Positions 1 through 9,372 of a DNA stretch of 64,000 nt are shown one piece after another (positions within the stretch are counted from its first letter, which is position 1; the number at the start of each line of letters is the position of its first letter). Under the pieces are notes generated by a model. That model was not told the DNA's origin. It was given only the letters and a program-made list of their open reading frames with translations, and searched no databases. Origin of the DNA: Campylobacter sp. MG1 (GTDB lineage: Bacteria > Campylobacterota > Campylobacteria > Campylobacterales > Campylobacteraceae); assembly GCF_026616895.1 (NCBI RefSeq), contig NZ_JANYME010000002.1, forward strand, positions 186,001 through 250,000, written 5' to 3'. Position numbers and translations under genes: made by a program.

Positions 1-107
1 CCATTATCTTTTAAAATCTTTGTAGCGTGTTCATGTAAATTTTTGCTAAGAATTGCTTGAGAATTACTAAACGCCTTTGCACCATTTATTAAAAATATAT
101 TTTTCAT
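1..107 (-). CDS. mdaB: NAD(P)H-quinone reductase (MdaB-like), 5' end only
   Basis: Only the first 35 codons lie in the window; the gene runs off the left edge. The protein begins MKNIFLINGAKAFSNSQA, the usual start of MdaB flavodoxin-fold quinone reductases of epsilonproteobacteria, which protect against oxidative stress by two-electron quinone reduction. The ATG at 107-105 is preceded on the minus strand by an AAAGGA ribosome-binding site. The family is judged from the N-terminal motif alone. The gene is divergent from the PAP2 phosphatase at 222, so the two share an intergenic promoter region that contains a G tract. Confidence 0.7.
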   Translation of the reverse strand, partial: MKNIFLINGAKAFSNSQAILSKNLHEHATKILKDN

Positions 108-183
108 GAAAAAATCCTTTTAAATAAATTTTTTAATTTTATATAAATAACATAAATATATACATAATTAAGCTAGTTTTAAA

Positions 184-192
184 GGGGGGGGG
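184..192 (+). repeat. G9 homopolymer in the promoter of the PAP2 gene
   Basis: Nine consecutive G residues lie directly before a TAGAAT hexamer (193-198) and 29 bases before the PAP2 start codon. No reading frame crosses the tract. It therefore sits where the -35/-10 spacer would be, and slippage would change promoter spacing rather than a protein frame. G runs of this length are rare in a genome this AT-rich. Confidence 0.85.
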
Positions 193-198
193 TAGAAT
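193..198 (+). promoter_or_regulatory. Putative -10 element (TAGAAT) of the PAP2 gene
   Basis: TAGAAT resembles the epsilonproteobacterial sigma-70 -10 box (TATAAT) and directly follows the G9 tract. An AAGGA ribosome-binding site (211-215) and an ATG at 222 follow at normal distances. There is no TTGACA-like -35, which is usual in Campylobacter. Promoter activity is inferred. Confidence 0.45.
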
Positions 199-221
199 GC
201 ACAGAAAATTAAGGATGTAAT

Positions 222-737
222 ATGAAAATAATATATTTTTTATTAATTGTTATTTTAAATTTTAGTTCTAATGCTTTTGCTGATAATATTAAAAAAACTG
301 GAGATATATTACAAATCGCATTGCCGATTTACGCATTAGGTATCACAATTTATAATGATGATTTTATAGATGGAGGTAAGAATTTTTTAATGACTTTTAT
401 AGCTACACAAGCCAGTGTGGAAATTTTAAAAAGAACTGTAAGAGAAAAAAGACCTGATAATTCTGATAAAATATCCTTTCCTAGTGGTCATACAGCTGCA
501 TCGTTTTCTAGTGCTTCTTTTATACATAAAAGATATGGAATAAAACAAGCTATAGTGCCATATATATTAGCTAGCTATGTGGGATACTCTAGAATTAAAT
601 CCAAAAAACATTACACACACGATGTCGTTGCTGGAGCCTTATTAGCTGGAACTTTTAGCTATTTTTTAGTAGATAAAAAAATTAGTATTAACAGTGTAGG
701 TGATGGAGCTATTATTAGTTATACATCAAATTTTTAA
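222..737 (+). CDS. Periplasmic PAP2-family phosphatase
   Basis: This 171-aa protein has an N-terminal signal peptide (about residues 1-20, ending NAFA). All three acid-phosphatase signature blocks are present: K70-x6-R77-P78, P87-S-G-H90 and S123-R124-x5-H130-x3-D134. The catalytic histidines and arginines are therefore intact. PAP2 enzymes dephosphorylate undecaprenyl pyrophosphate, phosphatidyl phosphates or lipid A. The substrate cannot be told here, because there is only one signal segment and few clear membrane helices. The gene is monocistronic. Its promoter contains the G9 tract, so expression may be phase-variable (inference). Confidence 0.85.
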   Translation: MKIIYFLLIVILNFSSNAFADNIKKTGDILQIALPIYALGITIYNDDFIDGGKNFLMTFIATQASVEILKRTVREKRPDNSDKISFPSGHTAASFSSASFIHKRYGIKQAIVPYILASYVGYSRIKSKKHYTHDVVAGALLAGTFSYFLVDKKISINSVGDGAIISYTSNF

Positions 738-800
738 ATTTAAACCTAAAAATCATATTTAATATTAATTTTTACTAAAATTTCAATAATTTTTAAAACT

Positions 801-840
801 ATGATATTAAAAATATCTTTGATATTTTTTTTAATATCAT
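801..840. terminator. AT-rich inverted repeat after the PAP2 gene
   Basis: The arm ATGATATTAAAAATATC (801-817) pairs with 821-840 with three extra T residues in the right arm. It lies 64 bases after the PAP2 stop codon. No clean U run follows, so it is only a possible terminator. Confidence 0.35.
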
Positions 841-1061
841 ATCACTAAATGCCTAAAAACACGATTTCAAATAACAAATCCAATTAAAATTTACTTTATC
901 AAGTATAATTTGATTTTATATTATTGATATTAGTTTTATCACTAAATTAATAATATTTTAAAATCATACAACTTATAATTATATTTTTAAATTTCATCTC
1001 ATTATTTTTATAAATGTTTTATTAATTTATAAATAATAATTTTACAGCATATCGTTTTGAT

Positions 1062-1092
1062 TATAAAAGCTTTTTGCTTTTGTAATTTTTTG
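1062..1092 (+). terminator. Isolated rho-independent terminator, plus strand
   Basis: TATAAAAGC (1062-1070), a TTTTT loop and GCTTTTGTA (1076-1084) form a 9-bp stem with one wobble pair, followed by ATTTTTTG. It is about 325 bases past the nearest upstream gene on this strand, so it may end an unannotated small transcript. Confidence 0.5.
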
Positions 1093-1168
1093 AAAAAAAC
1101 TATTTACATAATAATCACATACGAATAAGAATTACGAATTTTTAAATTTTAAAAATAAAGTATATAAA

Positions 1169-1188
1169 AGTAGCCTTTTAAGGCTACT
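1169..1188 (-). terminator. groESL terminator
   Basis: The perfect inverted repeat AGTAGCCTT-TT-AAGGCTACT lies four bases past the groEL stop codon. In the minus orientation the stem is followed by TTTTATATAC, a normal rho-independent arrangement. Confidence 0.85.
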
Positions 1189-1192
1189 TTGA

Positions 1193-2824
1193 TTACATCA
1201 TACCAGGCATTCCGCCCATACCGCCACCCATTGGCATTTCAGGTTTGTCTTCTTTAATATCGCTTATTGTAGCTTCTGTTGTAAGTAGCATTGAAGCAAC
1301 GCTTACAGCATTAAGTAATGCTACGCGCTCAACTTTAACAGGGTCAATTATTCCTTCTTCATACATATCTACATATTCACCACTTGCAGCATCAAATCCT
1401 TTGTTTTCATCTTTGCAAGTTTCAATTGTATTAACAACCACACCAGCGTCAAATCCTGCATTTTCTGCAATTTGGCGAATTGGAGCTTTGATTGCACGGC
1501 GAACGATATTTGCACCGATTAACTCATCGCCTTCTAAATTTATATTAATTCTATTTGTAGCGTGAATTAGTGCAGCACCACCACCAATTACTATACCTTC
1601 TTCAACAGCAGCTTTAGTTGCACTTAGTGCGTCATCAACTCTGTCTTTTTTCTCTTTCATTTCAGTTTCAGTTGCAGCACCAACTTTAATAACAGCAACA
1701 CCACCACTTAATTTTGCTAAACGCTCTTGTAATTTTTCTCTATCATAATCGCTTGTAGTTTCAGCAATTTGAGCTTTGATTTGATTAATTCTTGCATTAA
1801 TTGCGTCTTTGCTACCTGCACCATTTACTATTGTAGTATTATCTTTATCAATTACGATTGAACTAGCACTTCCTAAATCCTCAGCACCAGCACTCTCAAG
1901 TGTTCTTCCCATTTCTTCGCAAATTACTGTTCCACCTGTTAAGATTGCAATATCTTCAAGCATTGCTTTTCTTCTATCGCCAAAACCAGGAGCTTTAACT
2001 GCAGCTATATTTAAAATTCCTCTTAATTTATTTACAACTAAAGTTGCTAATGCTTCGCCTTCAATATCTTCAGCTATTAATAAAAGTGGGCGACCATTTT
2101 TTTGTGCAGCTTCTAGGATTGGTAAAATATCTTTTAAATTTGTGATTTTTTTATCATATAATAAAACTAAAGGATTACTTAATTCGCATACCATTTTATC
2201 GGTATTTGTAATAAAATATGGACTTAAATAACCTCTATCAAATTGCATACCTTCAACAACGCTTAATTCATCATTGATTGATTTTGCTTCTTCAACTGTG
2301 ATAACGCCATCTTTGCCTACTTTTTCCATTGCATCAGCAATTAATTGTCCGATTTTTTCATCGCTATTTGCTGAAATTGTAGCAACTTGTGCGATTTGCT
2401 TTCTATTTCCTGCAACTGGTTTTGCTAAAGCTTTTAGTTCAGCTATAATTGCTTCGCAAGCTTTATCCATACCACGCTTAACTTCAATTGGATTTGCACC
2501 AGCTGTTATATTTCTTAAACCTTCTTTAAAAATTGCGTGAGCTAAAACGGTTGCAGTTGTAGTTCCATCTCCTGCTTGATCAGCAGTTTTACTTGCAACT
2601 TCACGAACTAAACTTGCACCCATATTTTCTAAAGTGTCTTTTAATTCAACTTCTTTTGCAACGCTAACACCATCTTTTGTAATAGTTGGAGCACCAAAAC
2701 TTTTTTGAATTAATACATTTCTACCACGAGGCCCCATAGTAACTTTTACAGCGTCATTTAATTTTTTAACGCCTTCATATAATTTATTTCTAGCTTCGTC
2801 TGAATAAAAAATTTCTTTTGCCAT
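1193..2824 (-). CDS. groEL: Chaperonin GroEL (Hsp60)
   Basis: A full-length 543-aa group I chaperonin subunit. It forms the 14-mer cage that folds cytosolic proteins with ATP and GroES. Family landmarks include [19 protein letters not shown] near the N-terminus, [10 protein letters not shown] near residue 87 and a Gly/Met-rich tail ending [10 protein letters not shown]. The gene lies 10 bases downstream of groES and shares its heat-shock promoter and CIRCE-like operator. A terminator follows directly. Base composition is slightly less AT-rich than its neighbours, as expected for a highly expressed gene. Confidence 0.99.
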   Translation of the reverse strand: MAKEIFYSDEARNKLYEGVKKLNDAVKVTMGPRGRNVLIQKSFGAPTITKDGVSVAKEVELKDTLENMGASLVREVASKTADQAGDGTTTATVLAHAIFKEGLRNITAGANPIEVKRGMDKACEAIIAELKALAKPVAGNRKQIAQVATISANSDEKIGQLIADAMEKVGKDGVITVEEAKSINDELSVVEGMQFDRGYLSPYFITNTDKMVCELSNPLVLLYDKKITNLKDILPILEAAQKNGRPLLLIAEDIEGEALATLVVNKLRGILNIAAVKAPGFGDRRKAMLEDIAILTGGTVICEEMGRTLESAGAEDLGSASSIVIDKDNTTIVNGAGSKDAINARINQIKAQIAETTSDYDREKLQERLAKLSGGVAVIKVGAATETEMKEKKDRVDDALSATKAAVEEGIVIGGGAALIHATNRININLEGDELIGANIVRRAIKAPIRQIAENAGFDAGVVVNTIETCKDENKGFDAASGEYVDMYEEGIIDPVKVERVALLNAVSVASMLLTTEATISDIKEDKPEMPMGGGMGGMPGMM

Positions 2825-2834
2825 TTAAATCTCC

Positions 2835-3092
2835 TTATAAAATTCCTAAAATATCTTCATAATTTAATACTAAATATGTTCCATCTTCTAATTTAATTTC
2901 TGTTCCTGAATATTTACTGAAAACTACTTTATCGCCTACTTTTACATCACTAATATCACTAGCTACTGCAAAAACTTCACCATTTTGTGGTTTTTCTTTA
3001 GCATTATCAGGTATAATAATACCAGAAGCTGTAGTTTTAGTTTCATTAGCGCATTTTATTAATACACGTTTGTTTAGGGGAGTGAATTTCAT
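2835..3092 (-). CDS. groES: Co-chaperonin GroES (Hsp10)
   Basis: The 85-aa product is colinear with GroES: an N-terminal PLNKRVLIK strand, the mobile-loop segment [17 protein letters not shown] that contacts GroEL, and a C-terminal [13 protein letters not shown] strand. It caps the GroEL ring during ATP-driven folding. It is the first gene of the groESL operon and has an AGGAA ribosome-binding site. The promoter and a degenerate CIRCE element lie just upstream, which suggests HrcA repression, although hrcA is not in this window. Confidence 0.98.
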   Translation of the reverse strand: MKFTPLNKRVLIKCANETKTTASGIIIPDNAKEKPQNGEVFAVASDISDVKVGDKVVFSKYSGTEIKLEDGTYLVLNYEDILGIL

Positions 3093-3114
3093 TTTTATTC
3101 CTTTCTTGACTTTT

Positions 3115-3141
3115 TTGTCACTCTTAATTATTAAGTGCTAA
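3115..3141 (-). promoter_or_regulatory. Degenerate CIRCE operator (HrcA site)
   Basis: In the minus sense the site reads TTAGCACTT-N9-GAGTGACAA, against the consensus TTAGCACTC-N9-GAGTGCTAA. The left arm has one mismatch and the right arm two, and the 9-base spacer is exact. It sits between the groES -10 box and the start codon. Confidence 0.8.
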
Positions 3142-3147
3142 ATTATA
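3142..3147 (-). promoter_or_regulatory. groESL -10 box
   Basis: A perfect TATAAT on the minus strand directly upstream of the CIRCE-like element. The predicted transcription start falls inside the operator, so a bound repressor would block initiation. Confidence 0.7.
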
Positions 3148-3251
3148 ATTAAGAATGGTTAATAAAATTAATATCTTAGTGTTAAAAACTAAAAAAAGTT
3201 TAGTTTCAAAGACTAAAGCAGTTTTATGAATTTATTTACAAGGAATTAATT

Positions 3252-5474
3252 ATGAAAAAGGTTATTTATTCTATTTTAGCCCTATTTATAGTGCTTTTTA
3301 TAGGAATTTATTGTGTATTATTTACAGGATTTGGAAATGATTTTATTAAAAATATTGCTGAAAAAAAACTGAATGAAAATTCAAATATATCAATAAAAAT
3401 AGAAGAATTTAAATTAAAATTTTCTGAACTTAATTTAAAAATTTTAGTAAATGGTATGCTAGAAGCTAGTGTTAATGGTGGATTTTCGTTATTTTCTCAA
3501 AATCTAGACTTAAAATACTTACTAGAAGGTAAAAATTTAGAAATTCTAAAAATCAATGACCCGCTAAACATAGCCGGTAATATCAGTGGTAAATTTAATA
3601 ATTTTAATATAGATGGAAAAGGTGTTATTTTTACTAGCCCACTTACACTTGATGCAAATATAAAAGATTATTTCCCAACTAAGCTAAACCTTAATGCTAA
3701 TAATTTAGATGTAGAAAAATTAAGCAAAATCGCAAATGTTGATTATGCAAGTGGATTTATCAACCTAAATGCAAATGTTGATGAATTTAATAAAGATAAA
3801 CTTGATGCAGCTGCCCACATTAGTCTTTACTCTGAACTTAATTTAAAACCTAGCATAACTAAAGAATTTGGCATTGATATTTCAAGATTTGGCAAGGTTA
3901 TAATTGATTCAAAAAATACTTATAAAGCTAATGAGATTACTCCGAATATCAATGTAAAATCTAATATTTTCAATTTAGCTAGTAAATTTGAACCAATTAA
4001 CATAACAAAAAAAGAAGTAAAAGGACAAATCGTAGCATATCTTAGCGAATTAGCCTTCATTAATCCTAATCTTAATAGTGATTTAAAAATAGATTCAAAT
4101 ATCACTTTTAAAGATAATATTATAAATATAGTTTCAGCATTAAATGGTAAAAATTTAAATGCTAAAAGTTTAAAAATCACTCACAATTTAGTAAAAAGTA
4201 CAACATCAATTAATACTGATTTAAAAGCTAATGCTGGACTTGTAAAACTTAATGGTGGAGAAATAATTAATCTTAATGCAAGTGCAAATTTAGATAAAAA
4301 TGGTTTAGAAAATGCTAGTGCTAAAGGACTTTTACTAGGTGGAAATGCCGATATTAAAATGGGTAAAAATGACCTAAATGCTAATTTAAAAGGATTAAAT
4401 TCGTTAGCACTTCTAAGCTTAATTAATCAAGATAAAATGATAGATGCAAATATTGATATCAATACAAATTTAAGTGATTTGAAAAAATTAATAGGAACTA
4501 CAAATATAAATATTAGTGGAAAAACAATCCCTAGTTATTTTAAAAGCAATTATGATTTAAATATAAATTCAAAAGTATTAGCAAATGCTGATGTTAAACT
4601 AAATGGTGCTGATAATATCAGTTTTGACGCTAAATTAAATACTGATTTAGTAGATAGTTTTAACGCAAATGGTAATTACAAAAAAGGCGTAGCAAACGCA
4701 AATTATGATGCGAGTGCAAATCTAGCTAATTTTAATGCTTTACTTAATAAAAATATGAGCGGAAATGTAAAAGTTGATGGGAATTTAACTTTTGATAAGA
4801 TATTAAATCTTACTTTAAACTCAAAAGAATTCTTTGGCGGTTCATTAGCTGCTAAGCTAAATGGAGATAAATTTAACGCTAATTTAAATAATGTAGCGCT
4901 AGAGCAACTTGCAAAATCTTTTGATTTTGTGGATATTTATAGAGCAAACATTAGCGGAGACTTAAACTATAATATAAAAAATGCTAACGGTGTTTTAAAT
5001 GCTAGTCTAGGAGAAGGTCATCTAAAACCTCATCAATCAATAAATTTATTAAATTTAGTACTAAACACTGACATTACTAAAATAATATTTGATAATGGAA
5101 AGGCCGTTGTAAATATCAATAAAAACTTAATAGACTATAATGCAAATTTAAATGCTAAAAATGCTAAATTAGAAGTTAGTAACGGAACCTACAATACTAT
5201 AAGTAAAGCTATTAATGCCCCTGCTTATGTTATATTTAACAACAATGAAATAAAAGGAACATTTACTGGCACAAGTGATAAAATTAAATTTAATCCGGAC
5301 GCTAAAAATACTATTGAGAATACACTAAAAATAATTGATAAATTTACAAATAAAAAAGATAAAACAGAACAAAATGAAGAAGTAAAATCTCCACAGGATG
5401 CAGTAAAATCTTTATTAAATGGTGATGAAAAGCCTAAAGATGCAGTAAAATCTTTATTAAAAGGTATTTTATAA
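3252..5474 (+). CDS. AsmA-like periplasmic repeat protein
   Basis: A 740-aa protein with one N-terminal membrane anchor (about residues 5-27), then a long asparagine- and aspartate-rich beta-strand region with repeating N-L-N-A-N-like units. The C-terminus carries the motif DAVKSLL twice, about 20 residues apart. This architecture matches AsmA/TamB-like proteins, which are anchored in the inner membrane and span the periplasm. C. jejuni has a periplasmic-protein gene (Cj1219c) at the same place beside groES. A lipid-transport role is inferred from the fold class only. The stop codon overlaps the purB start by one base (TAATG), so the two genes are probably cotranslated. Confidence 0.6.
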   Translation: MKKVIYSILALFIVLFIGIYCVLFTGFGNDFIKNIAEKKLNENSNISIKIEEFKLKFSELNLKILVNGMLEASVNGGFSLFSQNLDLKYLLEGKNLEILKINDPLNIAGNISGKFNNFNIDGKGVIFTSPLTLDANIKDYFPTKLNLNANNLDVEKLSKIANVDYASGFINLNANVDEFNKDKLDAAAHISLYSELNLKPSITKEFGIDISRFGKVIIDSKNTYKANEITPNINVKSNIFNLASKFEPINITKKEVKGQIVAYLSELAFINPNLNSDLKIDSNITFKDNIINIVSALNGKNLNAKSLKITHNLVKSTTSINTDLKANAGLVKLNGGEIINLNASANLDKNGLENASAKGLLLGGNADIKMGKNDLNANLKGLNSLALLSLINQDKMIDANIDINTNLSDLKKLIGTTNINISGKTIPSYFKSNYDLNINSKVLANADVKLNGADNISFDAKLNTDLVDSFNANGNYKKGVANANYDASANLANFNALLNKNMSGNVKVDGNLTFDKILNLTLNSKEFFGGSLAAKLNGDKFNANLNNVALEQLAKSFDFVDIYRANISGDLNYNIKNANGVLNASLGEGHLKPHQSINLLNLVLNTDITKIIFDNGKAVVNINKNLIDYNANLNAKNAKLEVSNGTYNTISKAINAPAYVIFNNNEIKGTFTGTSDKIKFNPDAKNTIENTLKIIDKFTNKKDKTEQNEEVKSPQDAVKSLLNGDEKPKDAVKSLLKGIL

Positions 5475-6766
5475 TGATTGCAAGATATTCAAACCCTGAA
5501 ATGTCAAGTATTTGGAGTGAAGAAACTAAATTTAATGCTTGGCTAGAAGTTGAGCTTGCAACTTGCAAGGCGTTTAATAAAATAGGTGTAATTCCTAATG
5601 AAGATTTAGAAAAACTATATAAAAATGCTAAATTTGATATAGCAAAAATAAAAGAAATAGAAGAGCAAACCAAACACGATGTAATAGCATTTACAAGAGC
5701 ATTATCACTTAATTTAGGCGATGAGAGAAAATGGGTTCATTATGGACTAACAAGCACTGATGTAGTAGATACTGCACAAGCAATTCAACTAAAAAAAGCA
5801 AATGAAATAATAAAAGCTAATTTAGAAAATCTTTTAGATATTTTAAAAGAAAAAGCAAATCTTTATAAATATACTCCACAAATAGGAAGAACTCACGGAG
5901 TTCATGCAGAGCTTACTACCACTGGGCTAAAGTTTGCTTATTTTTACGAAGAAATCAAAAGAAATTATGAGCGTTTTATAAACGCTAGTGAAGAGATTAG
6001 AGTAGGAAAAATTAGCGGTGCAGTAGGCACTTATGCAAATGTTCCACTAGAAGTAGAGCTTGATATTTGTAAAGAGCTTGGATTAAATGTAGCAAATATC
6101 AGCACTCAAGTTTTACCTAGAGATTTGCACGCAAATTATATAAGCGTGTGTGCGTTGATTGCAAGTGCTTTGGAAAGATTTGCTACAGAGATAAGACACC
6201 TTGCAAAAACTGAATGCGTAGAAATGCTTGAATATTTTAGTGAAAATCAAAAAGGCAGCTCTGCAATGCCACATAAGAAAAATCCAATAGGAAGTGAGAA
6301 TATTTGTGGTCTTAGCCGTGTGATTAGGGGGTATTTAATAACTGCTTACGAAAACATAAATCTATGGCACGAGCGTGATATTAGCCACTCAAGTGCAGAG
6401 CGAATTATGCTTCCTGATGTAACGATTTTGCTTGATTATATGCTAAAAAGATTTAGCTCTATTGTAAAAAATCTAATGATTTATCCTGAAAATATGAAAA
6501 GTAATTTAGATAAATCTTATGGATTAATCTTCTCTCAACAAGTGCTTTTAGCCCTCATTCAAAAGGGTTTAAGTCGTGAGATGGCGTATGATTTAGTGCA
6601 AGGACTAACTAAAAAAGCTTGGAGCGAAAAGCTTCAGTTTAAAGAATTATTAAAAAATAGCAAAGAAATTTGCGAAATCTTAAGTACCGAAGAGATTGAA
6701 AATGCTTTTTTAGTTGATTATCATCTTAAAAATATTGATAAGATTTATGAGCGTTTGGGATTGTAA
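5474..6766 (+). CDS. purB: Adenylosuccinate lyase
   Basis: A 430-aa member of the fumarase/aspartase superfamily. It cleaves adenylosuccinate to AMP plus fumarate, and SAICAR to AICAR plus fumarate, in purine synthesis. The superfamily signature GSSAMPHKKNP is present near residue 260 and the N-terminus (MIARYSNPEMSSIW) is typical. Length matches the family. Translation is coupled to the upstream AsmA-like gene through a one-base overlap. A bidirectional hairpin separates it from the convergent restriction gene. Confidence 0.97.
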   Translation: MIARYSNPEMSSIWSEETKFNAWLEVELATCKAFNKIGVIPNEDLEKLYKNAKFDIAKIKEIEEQTKHDVIAFTRALSLNLGDERKWVHYGLTSTDVVDTAQAIQLKKANEIIKANLENLLDILKEKANLYKYTPQIGRTHGVHAELTTTGLKFAYFYEEIKRNYERFINASEEIRVGKISGAVGTYANVPLEVELDICKELGLNVANISTQVLPRDLHANYISVCALIASALERFATEIRHLAKTECVEMLEYFSENQKGSSAMPHKKNPIGSENICGLSRVIRGYLITAYENINLWHERDISHSSAERIMLPDVTILLDYMLKRFSSIVKNLMIYPENMKSNLDKSYGLIFSQQVLLALIQKGLSREMAYDLVQGLTKKAWSEKLQFKELLKNSKEICEILSTEEIENAFLVDYHLKNIDKIYERLGL

Positions 6767-6777
6767 AAAAATATAAA

Positions 6778-6806
6778 AGAATTTGAAATTTATTATTTCA
6801 AATTCT
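6778..6806. terminator. Bidirectional terminator between purB and res
   Basis: A perfect 12-bp stem, AGAATTTGAAAT with loop TTATT and ATTTCAAATTCT. On the minus strand it is followed by a T-rich run (TTTTATATTTTTTT). It lies between two convergent genes and probably serves both. Confidence 0.8.
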
Positions 6807-6838
6807 AAAATTAAAAAATAATATAAAATCTTATATTT

Positions 6839-9364
6839 TCATAAAATATCATTTAAATTCATAGCTTCTTGATATTCCACGCCCAACAGCTTAAAATGTT
6901 TTTTACCACATTCAATTTTTGCATTTTCATTTTTTCTTCTTTCGTTTTGATTTAAACTTCCTTTAGTTTCTACCACAAAATAAACCTTATTGTCTTTAGC
7001 TATCGCCCAATCTGGATTATAGGTACCTAATGGGGTATTTATTTTAAACCAATTAGGAAGCTTTATGCAAAGTTTTATTTGTTCGTGAGTATTACTATCA
7101 TTTAAAAATTTCTTTTCAATACTAGAATCAAGCATTACCTCATCATAAACACCTTTTAAACTTTTGTTTAATTCATCAGCATAACAAATAAATTCATCTT
7201 CAAAATTACTCAATTCATAAAACTCATCAATTTTTTCATATATTAATTCATCAATAAGTGATATAGATTTTGTTTCATTTATTTTATTACTTATTTTTTC
7301 GCAAAAATCTTGTGGATTAATAAAAATATTATCAAATATATTTTTATTTATTTTTGATAGAATTTTTGCTACACTCTTTTTGGTTATACTTGTATTATTT
7401 GCAATAATTTCAATAAAATTTGGCAAAATTTCATACCTTTTATCAATAATAAACCTATTAACTTCGCCTATATTTATAACTTCATTTGTATTTTTAACAT
7501 CTATCTTATTTACTATAATTTTTGATTTTTCTAAATTTTGAAGATTATCAATCGCCTTTATACAATCACTAATAAAATTATCATTAAGCTTTAATTTATA
7601 CCTAGTTTTTTGTTTGATTTTATCCCAAAGTTCTATAAATTCAGCACTCTTAAAATTATCATTTAGTTTAATAATTTTTTTAGTTGATGCATTTTTTGGT
7701 GCATTTACTCTGCTATATCCTAATGCTTCATATTCTTTTTGAAAGCTACTTACAAAATCTTCATAACTTTCATTGACAATAACGGTTAAAACATTATATT
7801 CATACAAATCACCATCAAGCCTTCTCCCATCATTTCTAACAGCAAGTCTTAAACCTCTACCTATTTCTTGATGTTTTTTAATTTCGCTTTTTGTATCATT
7901 CAAAGTACAAATATTAAAAACATTTGGATTATCCCAGCCTTCTTTTAAAGCTGAGTGCGAAAAAATAAAACTAAGTGGCTCGTTAAGGCTTAGTAATTTT
8001 TCTTTATCTTTCATAATTTTTGTATAAGTATCGTTATCATCTTGTGTATTACCTTTTGTATCTTTTTCAACACCTTTCTTATCTACTGAAAAATATCCAT
8101 CGTAAAATTTACCATTATATAAATATTCTAAATTTGAATATTGTTTTATAAGATTTTTAAACTCTTCTTCAAAAATATTTTTAAATTTTGCATTATTTCC
8201 CCTAAAATTAGCTACTTTATCTATAAAAAATAAAGATATTACCTTTACTCCCAATGGAAGTAATTTTTCTTGCTTTTCTAAATGTGTTTTTATAGTTGCA
8301 TGAATTTGTGCTCTTTGTAAAAGCTCTAAATCATCTTTTATATTACTTTCACCAATTTTTAATTTAAAATTAGCAAAATCTACAAAATCACTTCCAATTT
8401 CAACCACTTTTAAACCATTATAAATAGCTAATTTAGTCTTATCATCTAAAAAATCGCCGTGTTTTATTTTAATAACTTTTCTAATAACACTCCCTTTATT
8501 ACCAATGTCAAGTTCAACTTTGGCATTAAATTTTTCATCAATACTAATCAACTTTATATAGGCTTCATTTCTGGTATGCACTTGCACTACGCTTAAAGCT
8601 TCTGCTTTTTTAACTAATCTTTGCTCTAAGGCATCATTTGCATCAAGTTTAAAAATTAAATTTGAACTATCTTTATGCGTTGCTGAAAATCTAAAAATAG
8701 CCATAGGATTTAATGATTTTATCCTATCTTTTGCATTTTCACTCATCATATTTTGTGGCTCATCTAGGATTATTATAGGATTTGTTTTACGAATTATTTC
8801 AATAACTTTCCCATAACCTTCTAACTCTTGATTTAATTTATTGCTATCCTTATTAAAAGCATCAATATTTATTATCATTACACTCAAATAATTATTTTCA
8901 CTAAAATCCATTACATCGTTTAAATTACTAGAATTATAAACAAAACTTTTGCAAATAAGCCCTGTATATTGCTCTATAAAATGTTCTTTCGTAATTTCAA
9001 ATGTTTTAATGACACCCTCGCGGATAGCCACACTTGGAACTACTATTATAAATTTACTAAATCCATAAAGTTTATTTAACTCATATATACTTTTTAAATA
9101 CACATAAGTTTTTCCAGTGCCTGTTTCCATACTAATAGCAAAACTAAGCTCATTTAATTCATTAATTTCATCTAAATTATTAAGTTTTGCTATTTCATTA
9201 AAATTATTTAAAATATCTTTATTTGATATATTTAAAATATTTTTATTTTCAGTACAACCTATCTCATGAAATGATGATTTTTCTAATTTTTGCCCTTTAA
9301 AAAGTCTTGCTATGTTATTTACTGCTTTTATTTGATAATTTAGGGTTTTAAACTCTATTTTCAT
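6839..9364 (-). CDS. res: Type III restriction enzyme Res subunit
   Basis: The 841-aa product joins an SF2 helicase core to a PD-(D/E)xK nuclease. Visible motifs are Walker A TGTGKT (81-86), motif II DEPQ (201-204), motifs V/VI around SALKEGWDNPNVF and QEIGRGLRL, and a C-terminal nuclease centre P784-D785...E799-T-K801. Res uses ATP hydrolysis to communicate between two unmethylated sites before cutting, and works only in complex with Mod. It starts 8 bases after mod ends, so the two are one operon. The frame is intact although mod is out of frame here, so in this state little active R-M complex should form (inference). Confidence 0.95.
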   Translation of the reverse strand: MKIEFKTLNYQIKAVNNIARLFKGQKLEKSSFHEIGCTENKNILNISNKDILNNFNEIAKLNNLDEINELNELSFAISMETGTGKTYVYLKSIYELNKLYGFSKFIIVVPSVAIREGVIKTFEITKEHFIEQYTGLICKSFVYNSSNLNDVMDFSENNYLSVMIINIDAFNKDSNKLNQELEGYGKVIEIIRKTNPIIILDEPQNMMSENAKDRIKSLNPMAIFRFSATHKDSSNLIFKLDANDALEQRLVKKAEALSVVQVHTRNEAYIKLISIDEKFNAKVELDIGNKGSVIRKVIKIKHGDFLDDKTKLAIYNGLKVVEIGSDFVDFANFKLKIGESNIKDDLELLQRAQIHATIKTHLEKQEKLLPLGVKVISLFFIDKVANFRGNNAKFKNIFEEEFKNLIKQYSNLEYLYNGKFYDGYFSVDKKGVEKDTKGNTQDDNDTYTKIMKDKEKLLSLNEPLSFIFSHSALKEGWDNPNVFNICTLNDTKSEIKKHQEIGRGLRLAVRNDGRRLDGDLYEYNVLTVIVNESYEDFVSSFQKEYEALGYSRVNAPKNASTKKIIKLNDNFKSAEFIELWDKIKQKTRYKLKLNDNFISDCIKAIDNLQNLEKSKIIVNKIDVKNTNEVINIGEVNRFIIDKRYEILPNFIEIIANNTSITKKSVAKILSKINKNIFDNIFINPQDFCEKISNKINETKSISLIDELIYEKIDEFYELSNFEDEFICYADELNKSLKGVYDEVMLDSSIEKKFLNDSNTHEQIKLCIKLPNWFKINTPLGTYNPDWAIAKDNKVYFVVETKGSLNQNERRKNENAKIECGKKHFKLLGVEYQEAMNLNDIL

Positions 9365-9372
9365 ACAAACTC

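Larger units (their letters stand above)
738..1192. other. Intergenic region between PAP2 gene and groEL
   Basis: About 455 AT-rich bases with no convincing ORF. It holds an imperfect inverted repeat just after the PAP2 gene (801-840), a TATAAT hexamer at 904-909, a plus-strand terminator-like hairpin at 1062-1092 and the groESL terminator at 1169-1188. The TATAAT and the isolated terminator could bracket a small RNA. Confidence 0.5.

Noticed and set aside
1245-2540. Three plus-strand open frames antisense to groEL
   Set aside because: They are frame shadows of a highly conserved minus-strand gene, with no ribosome-binding sites or family features.
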